NCBI GenBank assembly: GCA_964575715.1 | Contig: CAZNSG010000226.1 | Span: 1 to 5,452 of the forward strand | Origin: PNAI01 sp964575715 | Lineage (GTDB): Bacteria; Pseudomonadota; Alphaproteobacteria; Rhizobiales; Xanthobacteraceae | Direction: 5' to 3' | Length of the DNA stretch: 5,452 bases | In this document: in pieces, positions 1 through 5,452 of the stretch | Layout: each line of letters opens with the position of its first letter | How positions within the stretch are numbered: the first letter of the stretch is position 1 | Translations under genes and position numbers: made by a program | The notes under the pieces: generated by a model | What the model saw: only the letters and a program-made list of their open reading frames with translations | The model's database searches: none | What the model was told of the DNA's origin: nothing

Positions 1-8
1 CTTGGGGC

Positions 9-82
9 CATGCTTCGAGACGCGCCCATCGCAGCATGTATACGCAGGCTGCGCCTGCTATGGGGCGCTCCTCAGCATGAGG
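9..82. repeat. Palindromic intergenic repeat (REP-like, Bradyrhizobium type)
   Basis: Imperfect inverted repeat. The outer arms CATGCT (9-14) and AGCATG (74-79) pair, followed inward by GAG (17-19) with CTC (71-73) and GCGCCC (22-27) with GGGCGC (63-68). An inner hairpin pairs GCAGGC (44-49) with GCCTGC (53-58) around a 3-base loop, and the right end CCTCA-GCA-TGAGG (70-82) is itself a small hairpin. The combination of CTTCGAGACGC on one side and CTCCTCAGCATGAGG on the other is a pattern I recall from many intergenic copies in Bradyrhizobium and Rhodopseudomonas genomes. That recognition is from memory; the pairing is seen directly. It lies about 80 bases past the stop of the minus-strand operon, so its transcript could form a 3'-end structure, but it has no T-run typical of an intrinsic terminator. 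Confidence 0.7.
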
Positions 83-163
83 TAGAGTGAATTCGTCCAT
101 TGGCTCGCCGGTACACGATGAAGATGTGTGCATGCCTTAGCACAAGCGGGGAGAGGGGGAAGA

Positions 164-1264
164 TTAGCCCCAAACCTCCTGGGCGATCTCCACGATGGTG
201 CGCAGCTTCGCCCATTGTTCATCCTCGGCCAAGGTGTTGCCCTCTTCGCTCGAAGCAAAACCGCATTGCGGCGAGAGGCAAAGCTGATCGAGCGAAACAT
301 ATTTCGCCGCTTCATCGATCCGCCGCTTGATCAAGTCCTTCGATTCGAGCTTGCCGGTCTTGGTGGTCACAAGGCCAAGCACCACCATGCGGTCCTTCGG
401 CACCAGACGGAGCGGCTCGAACGAGCCGGCGCGTTCGCTGTCGTATTCCATGAAATAACCATGCACCTTGATACGGTTGAACAACACTTCGGCCACCGGC
501 TCGTAGCCGCCCGAACCCATGAAGGTTGAGCGGTAATTTCCCCGGCACATGTGCATGGTGATGGTCATGTCTTTTGGGATATCGGACATCGCGGCGTTGA
601 TGAGGTCGGCGTAGGTATTCGTTAGCTTTTCCGGATCGTCACCGCGCTCCTGTTGCCGTGCGCGGTATTGCGGATCGCACAGCATGGCGATGAATACTTC
701 ATCGAGCTGCAGATAGCGGCACCCGGCATTGGCAAACGCGCGCACCGCCTTGGCATAGGCCTTGCCGAGATCGGCGAAGAACTGATCGAGCGACGGATAG
801 GACTCCGTCGTCACCGACTCGCGTCCCGTGCGCCCATAAAGCGCCGACGGCGCCGGGATCGTCATCTTCGGCGTCGCATTGGTCTGTGCCTTGACGAACT
901 TGAAATGATCCAGCATCGGGTGGCCGGAAAATCTGACCTTGCCGACGATGCGCGCACCCTCGGCGCGCGTCTGCAGGCCCTGGAACGCGATGCCCTGATC
1001 CATGACGTAGTGCTCGGCCCCGTCGAGCCCCCAGAGGAAATCGAGATGCCACCAGGAGCGGCGGAATTCGCCATCGGTAATCGATTGCAGCCCGGCCTCT
1101 TCTTGCCTCTTGATGACCCGCGTGATCTCGCGGTCCTCAATCGCCTTGAGCTGCTCCGCGCTGATTTCACCCTTCGCGCTCCGCGCGCGGGCCGCTTTGA
1201 GCGCTGCCGGCCGCAACAGGCTACCGACATGGTCGGCGCGAAACGGCGGTCGTGATCGTTGCAT
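164..1264 (-). CDS. Short MetE-like cobalamin-independent methionine synthase family protein (downstream paralog)
   Basis: A 366-residue protein of the UROD/MetE-like superfamily, corresponding only to the C-terminal catalytic barrel of MetE (full MetE is about 750 residues). It resembles Bacillus subtilis YxjG/YxjH. The family transfers a methyl group to a thiol, classically from methyltetrahydrofolate to homocysteine, in the cytoplasm. Family marks are RADHVGS (9-15), TDGEFRRSWWH (63-73), GCRYLQLDE (181-189) and the zinc ligands: H238 and C240 in MHMCRGN, E273 in FMEYD, and C334 in LSPQCGF. No N-terminal MetE barrel is present, so the donor may not be the usual polyglutamyl folate. The ATG is preceded by GAGG (complement of 1273-1276) eight bases upstream; the stop is TAA. 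Only 28 bases separate it from the upstream paralog, so co-transcription is likely. Family is confident; exact substrate is unknown. Databases often label such proteins 5-methyltetrahydropteroyltriglutamate--homocysteine methyltransferase, which overstates what is known. Confidence 0.93.
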   Translation of the reverse strand: MQRSRPPFRADHVGSLLRPAALKAARARSAKGEISAEQLKAIEDREITRVIKRQEEAGLQSITDGEFRRSWWHLDFLWGLDGAEHYVMDQGIAFQGLQTRAEGARIVGKVRFSGHPMLDHFKFVKAQTNATPKMTIPAPSALYGRTGRESVTTESYPSLDQFFADLGKAYAKAVRAFANAGCRYLQLDEVFIAMLCDPQYRARQQERGDDPEKLTNTYADLINAAMSDIPKDMTITMHMCRGNYRSTFMGSGGYEPVAEVLFNRIKVHGYFMEYDSERAGSFEPLRLVPKDRMVVLGLVTTKTGKLESKDLIKRRIDEAAKYVSLDQLCLSPQCGFASSEEGNTLAEDEQWAKLRTIVEIAQEVWG

Positions 1265-1292
1265 GACACAAGCCTCGCAAAATTAAATGTTA

Positions 1293-2396
1293 CTAGCCCC
1301 ACACCTCGCTGGCGAGTTCGACGATCTCGCGCATCTTCGCCCATTGCTGCTCCTCGGTGAGGATGTTGCCCTCCTCGGTCGAGGCAAAACCGCATTGCGG
1401 GCTCAACGCGAGCTGTTCGAGCGGGGCGAATTTTGCCGCCTCTTCGATGCGGCGCCTGACATCGCTCTTCTTCTCCAGCGTACCGCTCTTGGAAGTAATA
1501 AGACCAAGCACCGCGATCTTCTTGCCCTTGGGCAGAAAGCGCAGCGGCTCGAATCCGCCGGCGCGATCGGTGTCGTATTCGAGGAAATAGCCGTCATATT
1601 TGCATTCGCCGAACAGCCGCTCGGCCACCGGCTCGTAGCCGCCGGAGGCAATCCAGGTCGAGCGGAAATTGCCGCGGCAGATATGCGTGGTGATCACCAT
1701 GTCCGCGGGCTTGCCCTCAAGCGCGCCGTTAATGACGCGGGTGTAGTCCTCGGCCAGCCGGTCGGTGTTGAGTCCGCGGTCCTTGGCTTTTTTCATTTCC
1801 TCCTTCGAGCACAAATAAGCCCAGGCGGTATCGTCGAACTGCAAATAGCGGCAGCCGGCGTCGTAGAACGAGCGCACCGCCTGCCGGTAGGCCTGGGAGA
1901 GATCGTCGAAGATCGCGTCGCGGCTGTCGTAGAATTTTTTGTCGACCGCGCCCGGCTCCAGCCGGAAGTGCATCACGGTCGGGCTCGGGATGGTCATCTT
2001 CGGCGTCACCTTGGTGTGCGCCTTGACGAACTTAAAATGCTCAAGGAACGGATGATTGGAAAATCCGATCTTGCCCTTGACGCGAACGCTCAGCGGCTTG
2101 GTCTGCATGCCTTGAAACTGAATACCGTGATCGAGTTCATAGAGCTCGGCGCCGTCGAGCATGCCGAAGAAGTCGAAATGCCACCACGAGCGCCGGTACT
2201 CGCCGTCGGTCGCAAGCTGCAAGCCGACCTCTTCCTGCTTCTTGATCAGCTTTTCGATCTCGAGATCCTCCACCGCCTTGAGCTCGGCGGTGCCGATCGC
2301 GCCCTTCTCGCGTTTGGCGCGGGCATCCTTGATCGCCGTCGATCGCAGAAAACTCCCGACATGATCGGCGCGGTAAGGTGGCGAAGTTCTTTTCAT
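1293..2396 (-). CDS. Short MetE-like cobalamin-independent methionine synthase family protein (upstream paralog)
   Basis: A 367-residue paralog of the gene that follows it on the minus strand. The two align without gaps to about residue 290 and then need a single one-residue gap; by hand count about 207 positions (56%) are identical. It has the single MetE-type barrel with RADHVGS (9-15), TDGEYRRSWWH (63-73), GCRYLQFDD (181-189) and a full zinc site: H238 and C240 (THICRGN), E273 (FLEYD) and C335 (LSPQCGF). The expected role is zinc-dependent methyl transfer to a thiol such as homocysteine in the cytosol; the methyl donor cannot be read from sequence. The ATG at 2396 has an excellent Shine-Dalgarno, AGGAGGA (complement of 2402-2408), five bases upstream; the stop is TAG. 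As first gene of the pair it has the stronger ribosome site. The paralogs differ most at residues 141-160 and 191-220, which may alter partner or substrate recognition. Confidence 0.93.
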   Translation of the reverse strand: MKRTSPPYRADHVGSFLRSTAIKDARAKREKGAIGTAELKAVEDLEIEKLIKKQEEVGLQLATDGEYRRSWWHFDFFGMLDGAELYELDHGIQFQGMQTKPLSVRVKGKIGFSNHPFLEHFKFVKAHTKVTPKMTIPSPTVMHFRLEPGAVDKKFYDSRDAIFDDLSQAYRQAVRSFYDAGCRYLQFDDTAWAYLCSKEEMKKAKDRGLNTDRLAEDYTRVINGALEGKPADMVITTHICRGNFRSTWIASGGYEPVAERLFGECKYDGYFLEYDTDRAGGFEPLRFLPKGKKIAVLGLITSKSGTLEKKSDVRRRIEEAAKFAPLEQLALSPQCGFASTEEGNILTEEQQWAKMREIVELASEVWG

Positions 2397-2419
2397 TGGG
2401 TTCCTCCTTACGACTCTGC

Positions 2420-2445
2420 GGCGCTTCGAAATTCGCGGCAGCGCC
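2420..2445 (-). other. Small hairpin in the leader of the MetE-like operon
   Basis: GGCGCT (2420-2425) pairs with AGCGCC (2440-2445) around a 14-base loop, starting 24 bases upstream of the ATG at 2396 and 11 bases upstream of its AGGAGGA. If transcription starts upstream, the mRNA leader would carry this stem just before the ribosome site. Six GC-rich pairs can arise by chance in DNA of this composition, so a regulatory role is only possible. Confidence 0.25.
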
Positions 2446-2535
2446 CTCTATGCGGGGACCGCACAAAATCCGATGCACGCTGGGCGAGGATCGATCGGCT
2501 CGTCAAGCCAAAACGGGGCAGCACTTGCGGTTTTT

Positions 2536-2555
2536 GCGTGGGATTCTTCCCATGC
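2536..2555. repeat. 8-bp inverted repeat, possible operator or RNA hairpin
   Basis: GCGTGGGA (2536-2543) pairs with TCCCATGC (2548-2555) around the 4-base loop TTCT, with seven Watson-Crick pairs and one G-T wobble. It sits in the middle of the divergent region, about 140 bases upstream of the minus-strand start and about 190 upstream of the plus-strand start. A T-run lies at its left (2531-2535), which is the wrong side for a plus-strand terminator and reads as A-run downstream on the minus strand, so it is not a simple intrinsic terminator. It may be an operator, but nothing identifies a cognate regulator. Confidence 0.3.
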
Positions 2556-2652
2556 CCACGGTTCCCGAGCGGCCATGACGGTGCCCCTCCCCACGCCCTT
2601 TCCCGCTGGCCGCAATAAGCTAAAAAGCCGCATGGCGACGGACTTCCGTACC

Positions 2653-2682
2653 TTGCGCTGTTTCCAGCTTTCGCCCTAATAT
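2653..2682 (+). promoter_or_regulatory. Candidate sigma70-type promoter for the substrate-binding protein gene
   Basis: TTGCGC (2653-2658) as -35 and TAATAT (2677-2682) as -10 are separated by 18 bases, placing transcription start near 2689 and giving a leader of about 58 bases before the ATG at 2747. The -10 hexamer is AT-rich in otherwise GC-rich sequence and close to consensus; the -35 matches only in part. An 8-base palindrome, CCAGCTGG (2692-2699), lies just past the predicted start and could be an operator. No experimental evidence is visible. Confidence 0.4.
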
Positions 2683-2746
2683 CAGACCAAACCAGCTGGC
2701 AACAAGCTAGGCCAAGTCAAACAACCATCGTCCAGGAGGAAACCCC

Positions 2747-3952
2747 ATGTTCAAGCGCATACTTGCAGCCTCCGCTGCATTGGCCATCTCTGTCGCCTGC
2801 GCGCAGGCGCAGGAAATTAAAGTCGGCGTCAATCTGCCCTATACCGGCATCGGCGCCGAGTTTGCCCAACTCGTCGACCGCGGCATGGAGCAGTATCTCA
2901 AACTCAATCCCGATGCGCTCAAGCCCTATACCATCAAGCTGATCAAGCGCGACGTGAAAAACCCGGGCGGCAACGACGCGCGAGTGGCGGTGCAAGAACT
3001 TTTGACCCAGGATAACGTCGATATCGTAGCCGGCTGGATATATTCGCCGAATGCGATCGCCTCGGCACCGGTGGTGACCGCCGGCAAGAAGCTCGCCGTC
3101 ATCATGAACGCCGGCACCGCGCACATCACCACCATGTCGCCGTACTACGTGCGGACATCCTTCAGCATGTGGCACTCCGGCTATCCGTTGGGCGAAGCCG
3201 CCGCCAAGCAGCTCAACGCCAAGACCGCGGTGATCGGCTTTTCCGACTTCCCGCCCGGCAGAGACGAACGCGACGCGTTCAAACGCTCGTTCGAAGGCGC
3301 CGGCGGAAAAGTCATCGACGAAATTCCGATGGGCGGTCCGGCGCAGGTGCCGGATTTCACGCCTTTCTTCCAACGCGCCAAGGACAAGAAACCCGACGTG
3401 TTCTTCGTGTTCATCCCAGCCGGCGACCACGCGGCCGCCGTCGTCAAGACCTACGGCGCGCTCGGCATGCGCGAGGCTGGCATCAAATTGATCGGCCCGG
3501 GCGACATCACCCAAGACACCAAGCTGCAGGCGATGGGGGACGCGGCCCTCGGCCTCATCACCATGCATCATTACCATGCCGACCTGGATAACCCGGAGAA
3601 CAAGCGCTTCGTAGCGTCTTGGAAGGCGTCCTATGGACCCAATTCCACGCCCGACTTCATGGCGGTGGGCGGCTATGACGGCATGGCGGCGATCGTCCAT
3701 GCGATCAAAGCGACGCAGGGCAAGCCCGACGGTGAAGCGGCGCTCGCCGCGCTCAAGGGCTGGAAATTCAACAGTCCGCGCGGTCCGATCAGCATCGATC
3801 CCGACACGCGTGACATCATCATGAACGAGTACATGTCGGAAGTAATCAAGAAGGATGGCCGACTGTTCCAAAAGGTTCTGGAGACCATCCCGAACGTGAA
3901 GGATCCCTGCAAGGCCCTCAAGGTTGGTCCGTGCGCGGGTCCGAGCAACTGA
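2747..3952 (+). CDS. Periplasmic substrate-binding protein of a LIV/HAAT-type ABC importer
   Basis: A 401-residue receptor that captures a small ligand in the periplasm and delivers it to the LivH/LivM-type permease encoded downstream. The N-terminus is a typical signal peptide: MFKR, a hydrophobic stretch, and a likely signal peptidase I cut after A21 (AQA-QE). C18 lies in SVAC, a poor lipobox, so a lipoprotein is less likely. The mature protein has the type I periplasmic fold (Peripla_BP_6, LivK/AmiC-like): KVGVNLPYTG (25-34), NAGTA (121-125), RTSF (136-139), HHYHADLDNPEN (274-285), GGYDGM (308-313) and SPRGPISIDPDTRD (343-356). The only mature cysteines, C388 and C396, may form a disulfide near the C-terminus. 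The ATG is certain: AGGAGGA (2734-2740) lies six bases upstream. The ligand cannot be deduced; this family covers branched-chain amino acids, amides, urea and aromatic acids. A strong terminator follows, so it is probably expressed in excess over the permeases. Confidence 0.92.
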   Translation: MFKRILAASAALAISVACAQAQEIKVGVNLPYTGIGAEFAQLVDRGMEQYLKLNPDALKPYTIKLIKRDVKNPGGNDARVAVQELLTQDNVDIVAGWIYSPNAIASAPVVTAGKKLAVIMNAGTAHITTMSPYYVRTSFSMWHSGYPLGEAAAKQLNAKTAVIGFSDFPPGRDERDAFKRSFEGAGGKVIDEIPMGGPAQVPDFTPFFQRAKDKKPDVFFVFIPAGDHAAAVVKTYGALGMREAGIKLIGPGDITQDTKLQAMGDAALGLITMHHYHADLDNPENKRFVASWKASYGPNSTPDFMAVGGYDGMAAIVHAIKATQGKPDGEAALAALKGWKFNSPRGPISIDPDTRDIIMNEYMSEVIKKDGRLFQKVLETIPNVKDPCKALKVGPCAGPSN

Positions 3953-3979
3953 TCGCTCGACTCTCGCTCTTCAACACCA

Positions 3980-4014
3980 CCGCCGCTCCGATGTCCGGAG
4001 CGGCGGTTTTTATT
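3980..4014 (+). terminator. Strong intrinsic terminator after the substrate-binding protein gene
   Basis: CCGCCGCTCCG (3980-3990) pairs perfectly over 11 bases with CGGAGCGGCGG (3996-4006) around a 5-base loop. It is followed at once by TTTTTATT (4007-4014). An A-T pair (3979 with 4007) could extend the stem. It begins 27 bases past the stop codon, the usual place for a Rho-independent terminator. Confidence 0.9.
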
Positions 4015-4063
4015 GCGGGGCAGTCCTGCGACTCCCCCTCTGCTTGCAGTTTGCGTTGCCGGC

Positions 4064-4117
4064 GCTAGGGCCTTATGGGTTTAGATTGGATCGGAGCTGG
4101 GCCCTAGCTTTTTGTTT
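4064..4117 (+). terminator. Second terminator-like stem (possible attenuator) upstream of livH
   Basis: GCTAGGGCC (4064-4072) is perfectly complementary to GGCCCTAGC (4100-4108), enclosing a 27-base loop. TTTTTGTTT (4109-4117) follows directly. The GC-rich 9-bp stem plus T-run is what an intrinsic terminator needs in the plus direction, although the loop is longer than usual. It could back up the first terminator or act as an attenuator if a promoter lies between the two. The same stem read on the minus strand has no T-run. Confidence 0.5.
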
Positions 4118-4166
4118 GCGCATGATCTTTTCCGAAAACCGGTTCCCACTTTTCGGGATCATGCGC
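4118..4166. repeat. Palindromic intergenic repeat (GCATGATC...GATCATGC family)
   Basis: The outer arms GCGCATGATC (4118-4127) and GATCATGCGC (4157-4166) are perfect complements. An inner stem pairs CCGAAAA (4132-4138) with TTTTCGG (4150-4156), leaving TTTT as a bulge on one side and an 11-base loop (4139-4149). I recognise this arrangement, with AAAACCGGTTCCCACTTTT in the middle, as a repeat dispersed in many copies between genes in Bradyrhizobium and related Hyphomicrobiales. The structure is seen directly; the family assignment is from memory. It abuts the T-run of the preceding stem. Confidence 0.8.
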
Positions 4167-4271
4167 TAGTATGCGCCACCATTACCTTTGGCCGCGCCGG
4201 CCGATCGGGGGATGTAACGCGGCAATCGCACCGGACAGTGCCTATTGCCCATTCTTTTAGCGGAACTTTTC

Positions 4272-5144
4272 GTGATCTTTGGCATCGATTTCGCCAGCAT
4301 GATTTTGGGCGGACTGGCCGCCGGCATGGTGCTGTTCATCGTCTCGGTCGGCTTGTCCGTGACGATGGGGCTGATGGGCTTTGTCAATCTCGCACACGGT
4401 GCCTTTGCCATGCTCGGCGGCTACGTCATCGTGCTGGCGATGCGGCACTGGGGCATTGGTTTCGTGCCCGCACTCGCCATCGGATTCATCATCACAGCGG
4501 CGGTGAGCATGGCGTTCGAGCGGTTGCTCTATGCCCGGCTCTACAAGGCGCCCGAACTCGACCAGGTGCTTTTCACCATCGGCCTGGTATTCATCTTCAT
4601 TGCCGCGGTGACGCTGGGCGTCGGCCCGGAAAACCAGCCGGTCACGTTGCCGACGACGCTGCGCGGTCAACTCGATCTCGGCCTCTTCCAGTACCGGACT
4701 TATAGTATTTTTCTGATCGCGGCCGGCGTGGTGATCGTGCTCGGGCTCTGGCTCGGTTTTGAGCGTACGCGCTTTGGCGCGCAGATCCGCGCGGCCGTCG
4801 ATAACCGACGCATGGCAGAGTCGCTCGGCATCAATATCGACCGGCTGTTTTCCATCACCTTTGCCTTCGGCAGCGGCATGGCGGCGCTCGGCGGCGGACT
4901 CGGCGCTGAGTTCATTGGCCTCGATCCGCAATATCCGCTGAAATATCTCGTCTTTTTCCTGATCGTGGTCGCGGTCGGCGGACCCGGTCGCATTGTCGGC
5001 GCGTTCTACGCCGCCGCGATCATCGGCGTGCTCGATTTTGCGCTCAAGCTCTACATCCCCAAGGGCGGCACGCTGTTCATTTACGCACTGACCATCCTGC
5101 TGCTGCTGTGGCGCCCGCAAGGGTTGTTCGGGAAATCGGCATGA
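4272..5144 (+). CDS. livH: LivH-type permease of a branched-chain amino acid family ABC transporter
   Basis: A 290-residue inner-membrane subunit that with LivM forms the transport channel. It is almost entirely hydrophobic, with about eight membrane-spanning stretches. Family marks are FVNLAHGAFAMLGGY (37-51), the cytoplasmic ATPase-contact loop around RTRFGAQIRAAVDNRRMAES (165-184) followed by LGI, VAVGGPGRIVGAF (233-245) and LLLWRPQGLFG (276-286) at the C-terminus. The start is uncertain. GTG at 4272 is chosen because GCGGAA lies six bases upstream and the length fits LivH. TTG at 4245 (299 residues, preceded by GGACAG) and ATG at 4299 (weak ribosome site) are alternatives. The stop overlaps the next start as ATGA, so translation is probably coupled to livM. 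Family assignment is firm; the symbol marks the subunit type and does not prove leucine transport. Confidence 0.9.
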   Translation: MIFGIDFASMILGGLAAGMVLFIVSVGLSVTMGLMGFVNLAHGAFAMLGGYVIVLAMRHWGIGFVPALAIGFIITAAVSMAFERLLYARLYKAPELDQVLFTIGLVFIFIAAVTLGVGPENQPVTLPTTLRGQLDLGLFQYRTYSIFLIAAGVVIVLGLWLGFERTRFGAQIRAAVDNRRMAESLGINIDRLFSITFAFGSGMAALGGGLGAEFIGLDPQYPLKYLVFFLIVVAVGGPGRIVGAFYAAAIIGVLDFALKLYIPKGGTLFIYALTILLLLWRPQGLFGKSA

Positions 5145-5452
5145 GCGCGCCCGTATCGCTGCTTGAGCATCCCGCGGCGCGTGAGCTCACGCACCGTCAC
5201 CGCGTCCGCTACTGGGAGCCATTGCCCTGGATCCTGGCGCTCGCGTTCTATTTTGCGTTTCCGCGCCATCTCGGATTCGGCACCGAACTTCTGGTCACAA
5301 TCCTGTTTGCAATCTCGCTCGATCTCGCGCTCGGTTACGCCGGCATTGTCACGCTCGGTCATGCGGCGTTTTTCGGCGCCGGCGCCTATACCGCCGGCAT
5401 GTTGGCTTACCACGGCCTCTGGAACGAGCCGATCACCGGCCTGATTGCCGGA
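5141..5452 (+). CDS. livM: LivM-type permease of a branched-chain amino acid family ABC transporter (5' part, cut by window end)
   Basis: The first 104 codons of the second inner-membrane permease subunit; the frame is open to the window edge. The ATG at 5141 overlaps the livH stop codon (ATGA), the usual coupled arrangement for these genes. It begins with a charged cytoplasmic segment of about 25 residues (MSAPVSLLEH and on), then hydrophobic helices at about 28-40 and 47-66. Next comes the strongly conserved LivM signature GYAGIVTLGHAAFFGAGAY (65-83), the counterpart of the NLAHGAFAMLGGY motif in LivH. Complete LivM proteins are usually 300 to 360 residues, so roughly two thirds is missing here. 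The livG and livF ATPase genes would be expected beyond the edge. Ligand specificity cannot be judged from this subunit. Confidence 0.9.
   Translation, partial: MSAPVSLLEHPAARELTHRHRVRYWEPLPWILALAFYFAFPRHLGFGTELLVTILFAISLDLALGYAGIVTLGHAAFFGAGAYTAGMLAYHGLWNEPITGLIAG

Larger units (their letters stand above)
2397..2746. promoter_or_regulatory. Divergent intergenic control region between the MetE-like operon and the binding-protein gene
   Basis: This 350-base gap separates two outward-facing transcription units, so it must hold both promoters. It contains no convincing gene: the frames that stay open here are antisense extensions with no ribosome site. Visible elements are strong Shine-Dalgarno sequences at both ends, a plausible plus-strand promoter (2653-2682), an 8-bp inverted repeat at 2536-2555, and small hairpins nearer the minus-strand start: GGCGCT/AGCGCC (2420-2425 with 2440-2445) and TGCGG/CCGCA (2451-2455 with 2459-2463). 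I found no confident minus-strand promoter. I also saw no conserved core of a cobalamin riboswitch or of the SAM riboswitches used by alphaproteobacteria, although a covariance search could detect what the eye misses. Confidence 0.55.
3953..4271. other. Intergenic region with terminators and a palindromic repeat
   Basis: The 319 bases between the binding-protein stop and the permease start hold, in order, an intrinsic terminator (3980-4014), a terminator-like stem with T-run (4064-4117), a palindromic repeat (4118-4166), and about 100 bases leading to livH. I see no supported gene here; frames crossing it lack ribosome sites and family resemblance. No clear promoter for livH is visible. A weak TTGGCC (4188-4193) followed 17 bases later by GATGTA is too poor to call. 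Confidence 0.6.

Noticed and set aside
127..144. TGTGC/GCACA stem just past the minus-strand operon as a terminator
   Set aside because: Only five base pairs with an 8-base loop and no T-run in the minus direction; too weak to call.
653..1255. Plus-strand open frame (200 codons) opposite the downstream MetE-like gene
   Set aside because: Antisense to a conserved enzyme gene, with no domain and an Arg-rich composition typical of shadow frames.
1287..2618. Long plus-strand open frame (443 codons) opposite the upstream MetE-like gene
   Set aside because: It is antisense to a gene with clear family motifs and a perfect ribosome site. Long antisense frames are common in DNA with G/C-rich third positions. 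Its sequence is rich in His, Arg and Glu with no recognisable domain.
2717..3871. Long minus-strand open frame (384 codons) opposite the binding-protein gene
   Set aside because: It mirrors a confidently identified secreted receptor and has no recognisable domain, so I take it as a codon-composition shadow.
3924..4169. Small plus-strand frame (81 codons) spanning the end of the binding-protein gene and the terminators
   Set aside because: It starts inside the preceding gene, has no ribosome site, and runs through the terminator stem and into the palindromic repeat.
4112..4705. Plus-strand frame (197 codons) overlapping the palindromic repeat and livH
   Set aside because: Its start lies within the T-run and repeat, and most of it is an out-of-frame reading of livH.
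4257..5120. Minus-strand open frame (287 codons) opposite livH
   Set aside because: The translation is an unnatural run of charged residues produced by reading the complement of hydrophobic codons. livH on the plus strand carries all the family motifs.
1..5452. CRISPR array, tRNA, rRNA, insertion sequence or prophage signals
   Set aside because: I saw no regularly spaced direct repeats, no cloverleaf-like or rRNA-like segments and no transposase or integrase coding sequence.

Overview
The window looks like chromosomal DNA of a GC-rich alphaproteobacterium in the Hyphomicrobiales, most likely near Bradyrhizobium, Rhodopseudomonas or their relatives. The evidence is strong G/C preference at third codon positions and two intergenic palindromic repeats (9-82 and 4118-4166) that I recognise as types scattered in many copies through such genomes. 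The repeat recognition is from memory, so the taxonomic call is an inference.

Left half, minus strand: two tandem, closely spaced genes (1293-2396, then 164-1264) encode paralogous short proteins of the cobalamin-independent methionine synthase family (MetE C-terminal barrel only, YxjG/YxjH-like). They are about 56% identical by hand count and both keep the complete His-X-Cys / Glu / Cys zinc site. They probably form one operon, read from about 2400 towards 164 and followed by a palindromic repeat near the left edge.

Middle: a 350-base divergent intergenic region (2397-2746) holds strong Shine-Dalgarno sequences for both outward-facing genes, one plausible sigma70-type promoter for the plus-strand gene, and several small inverted repeats.

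Right half, plus strand: a branched-chain amino acid (LIV/HAAT) type ABC importer cluster. It contains a secreted substrate-binding protein (2747-3952), a LivH-type permease (4272-5144) and the first 104 codons of a LivM-type permease (5141 to the window edge) overlapping livH by four bases. Between the binding-protein gene and the permease genes lies a 319-base gap with a strong intrinsic terminator, a second terminator-like stem followed by a T-run, and a palindromic repeat. The periplasmic receptor and the membrane subunits are therefore probably expressed at different levels or from separate promoters. The ATPase genes (livG, livF) are not in the window and would be expected to the right.

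Together, the binding protein would deliver a small ligand to the LivH/LivM channel. The methionine-synthase-like enzymes would move a methyl group onto a thiol such as homocysteine. Whether the transporter feeds the enzymes is unknown. I see no clearly new biological system; the most interesting points are the diverged tandem MetE-like pair and the doubled terminator between receptor and permease genes.
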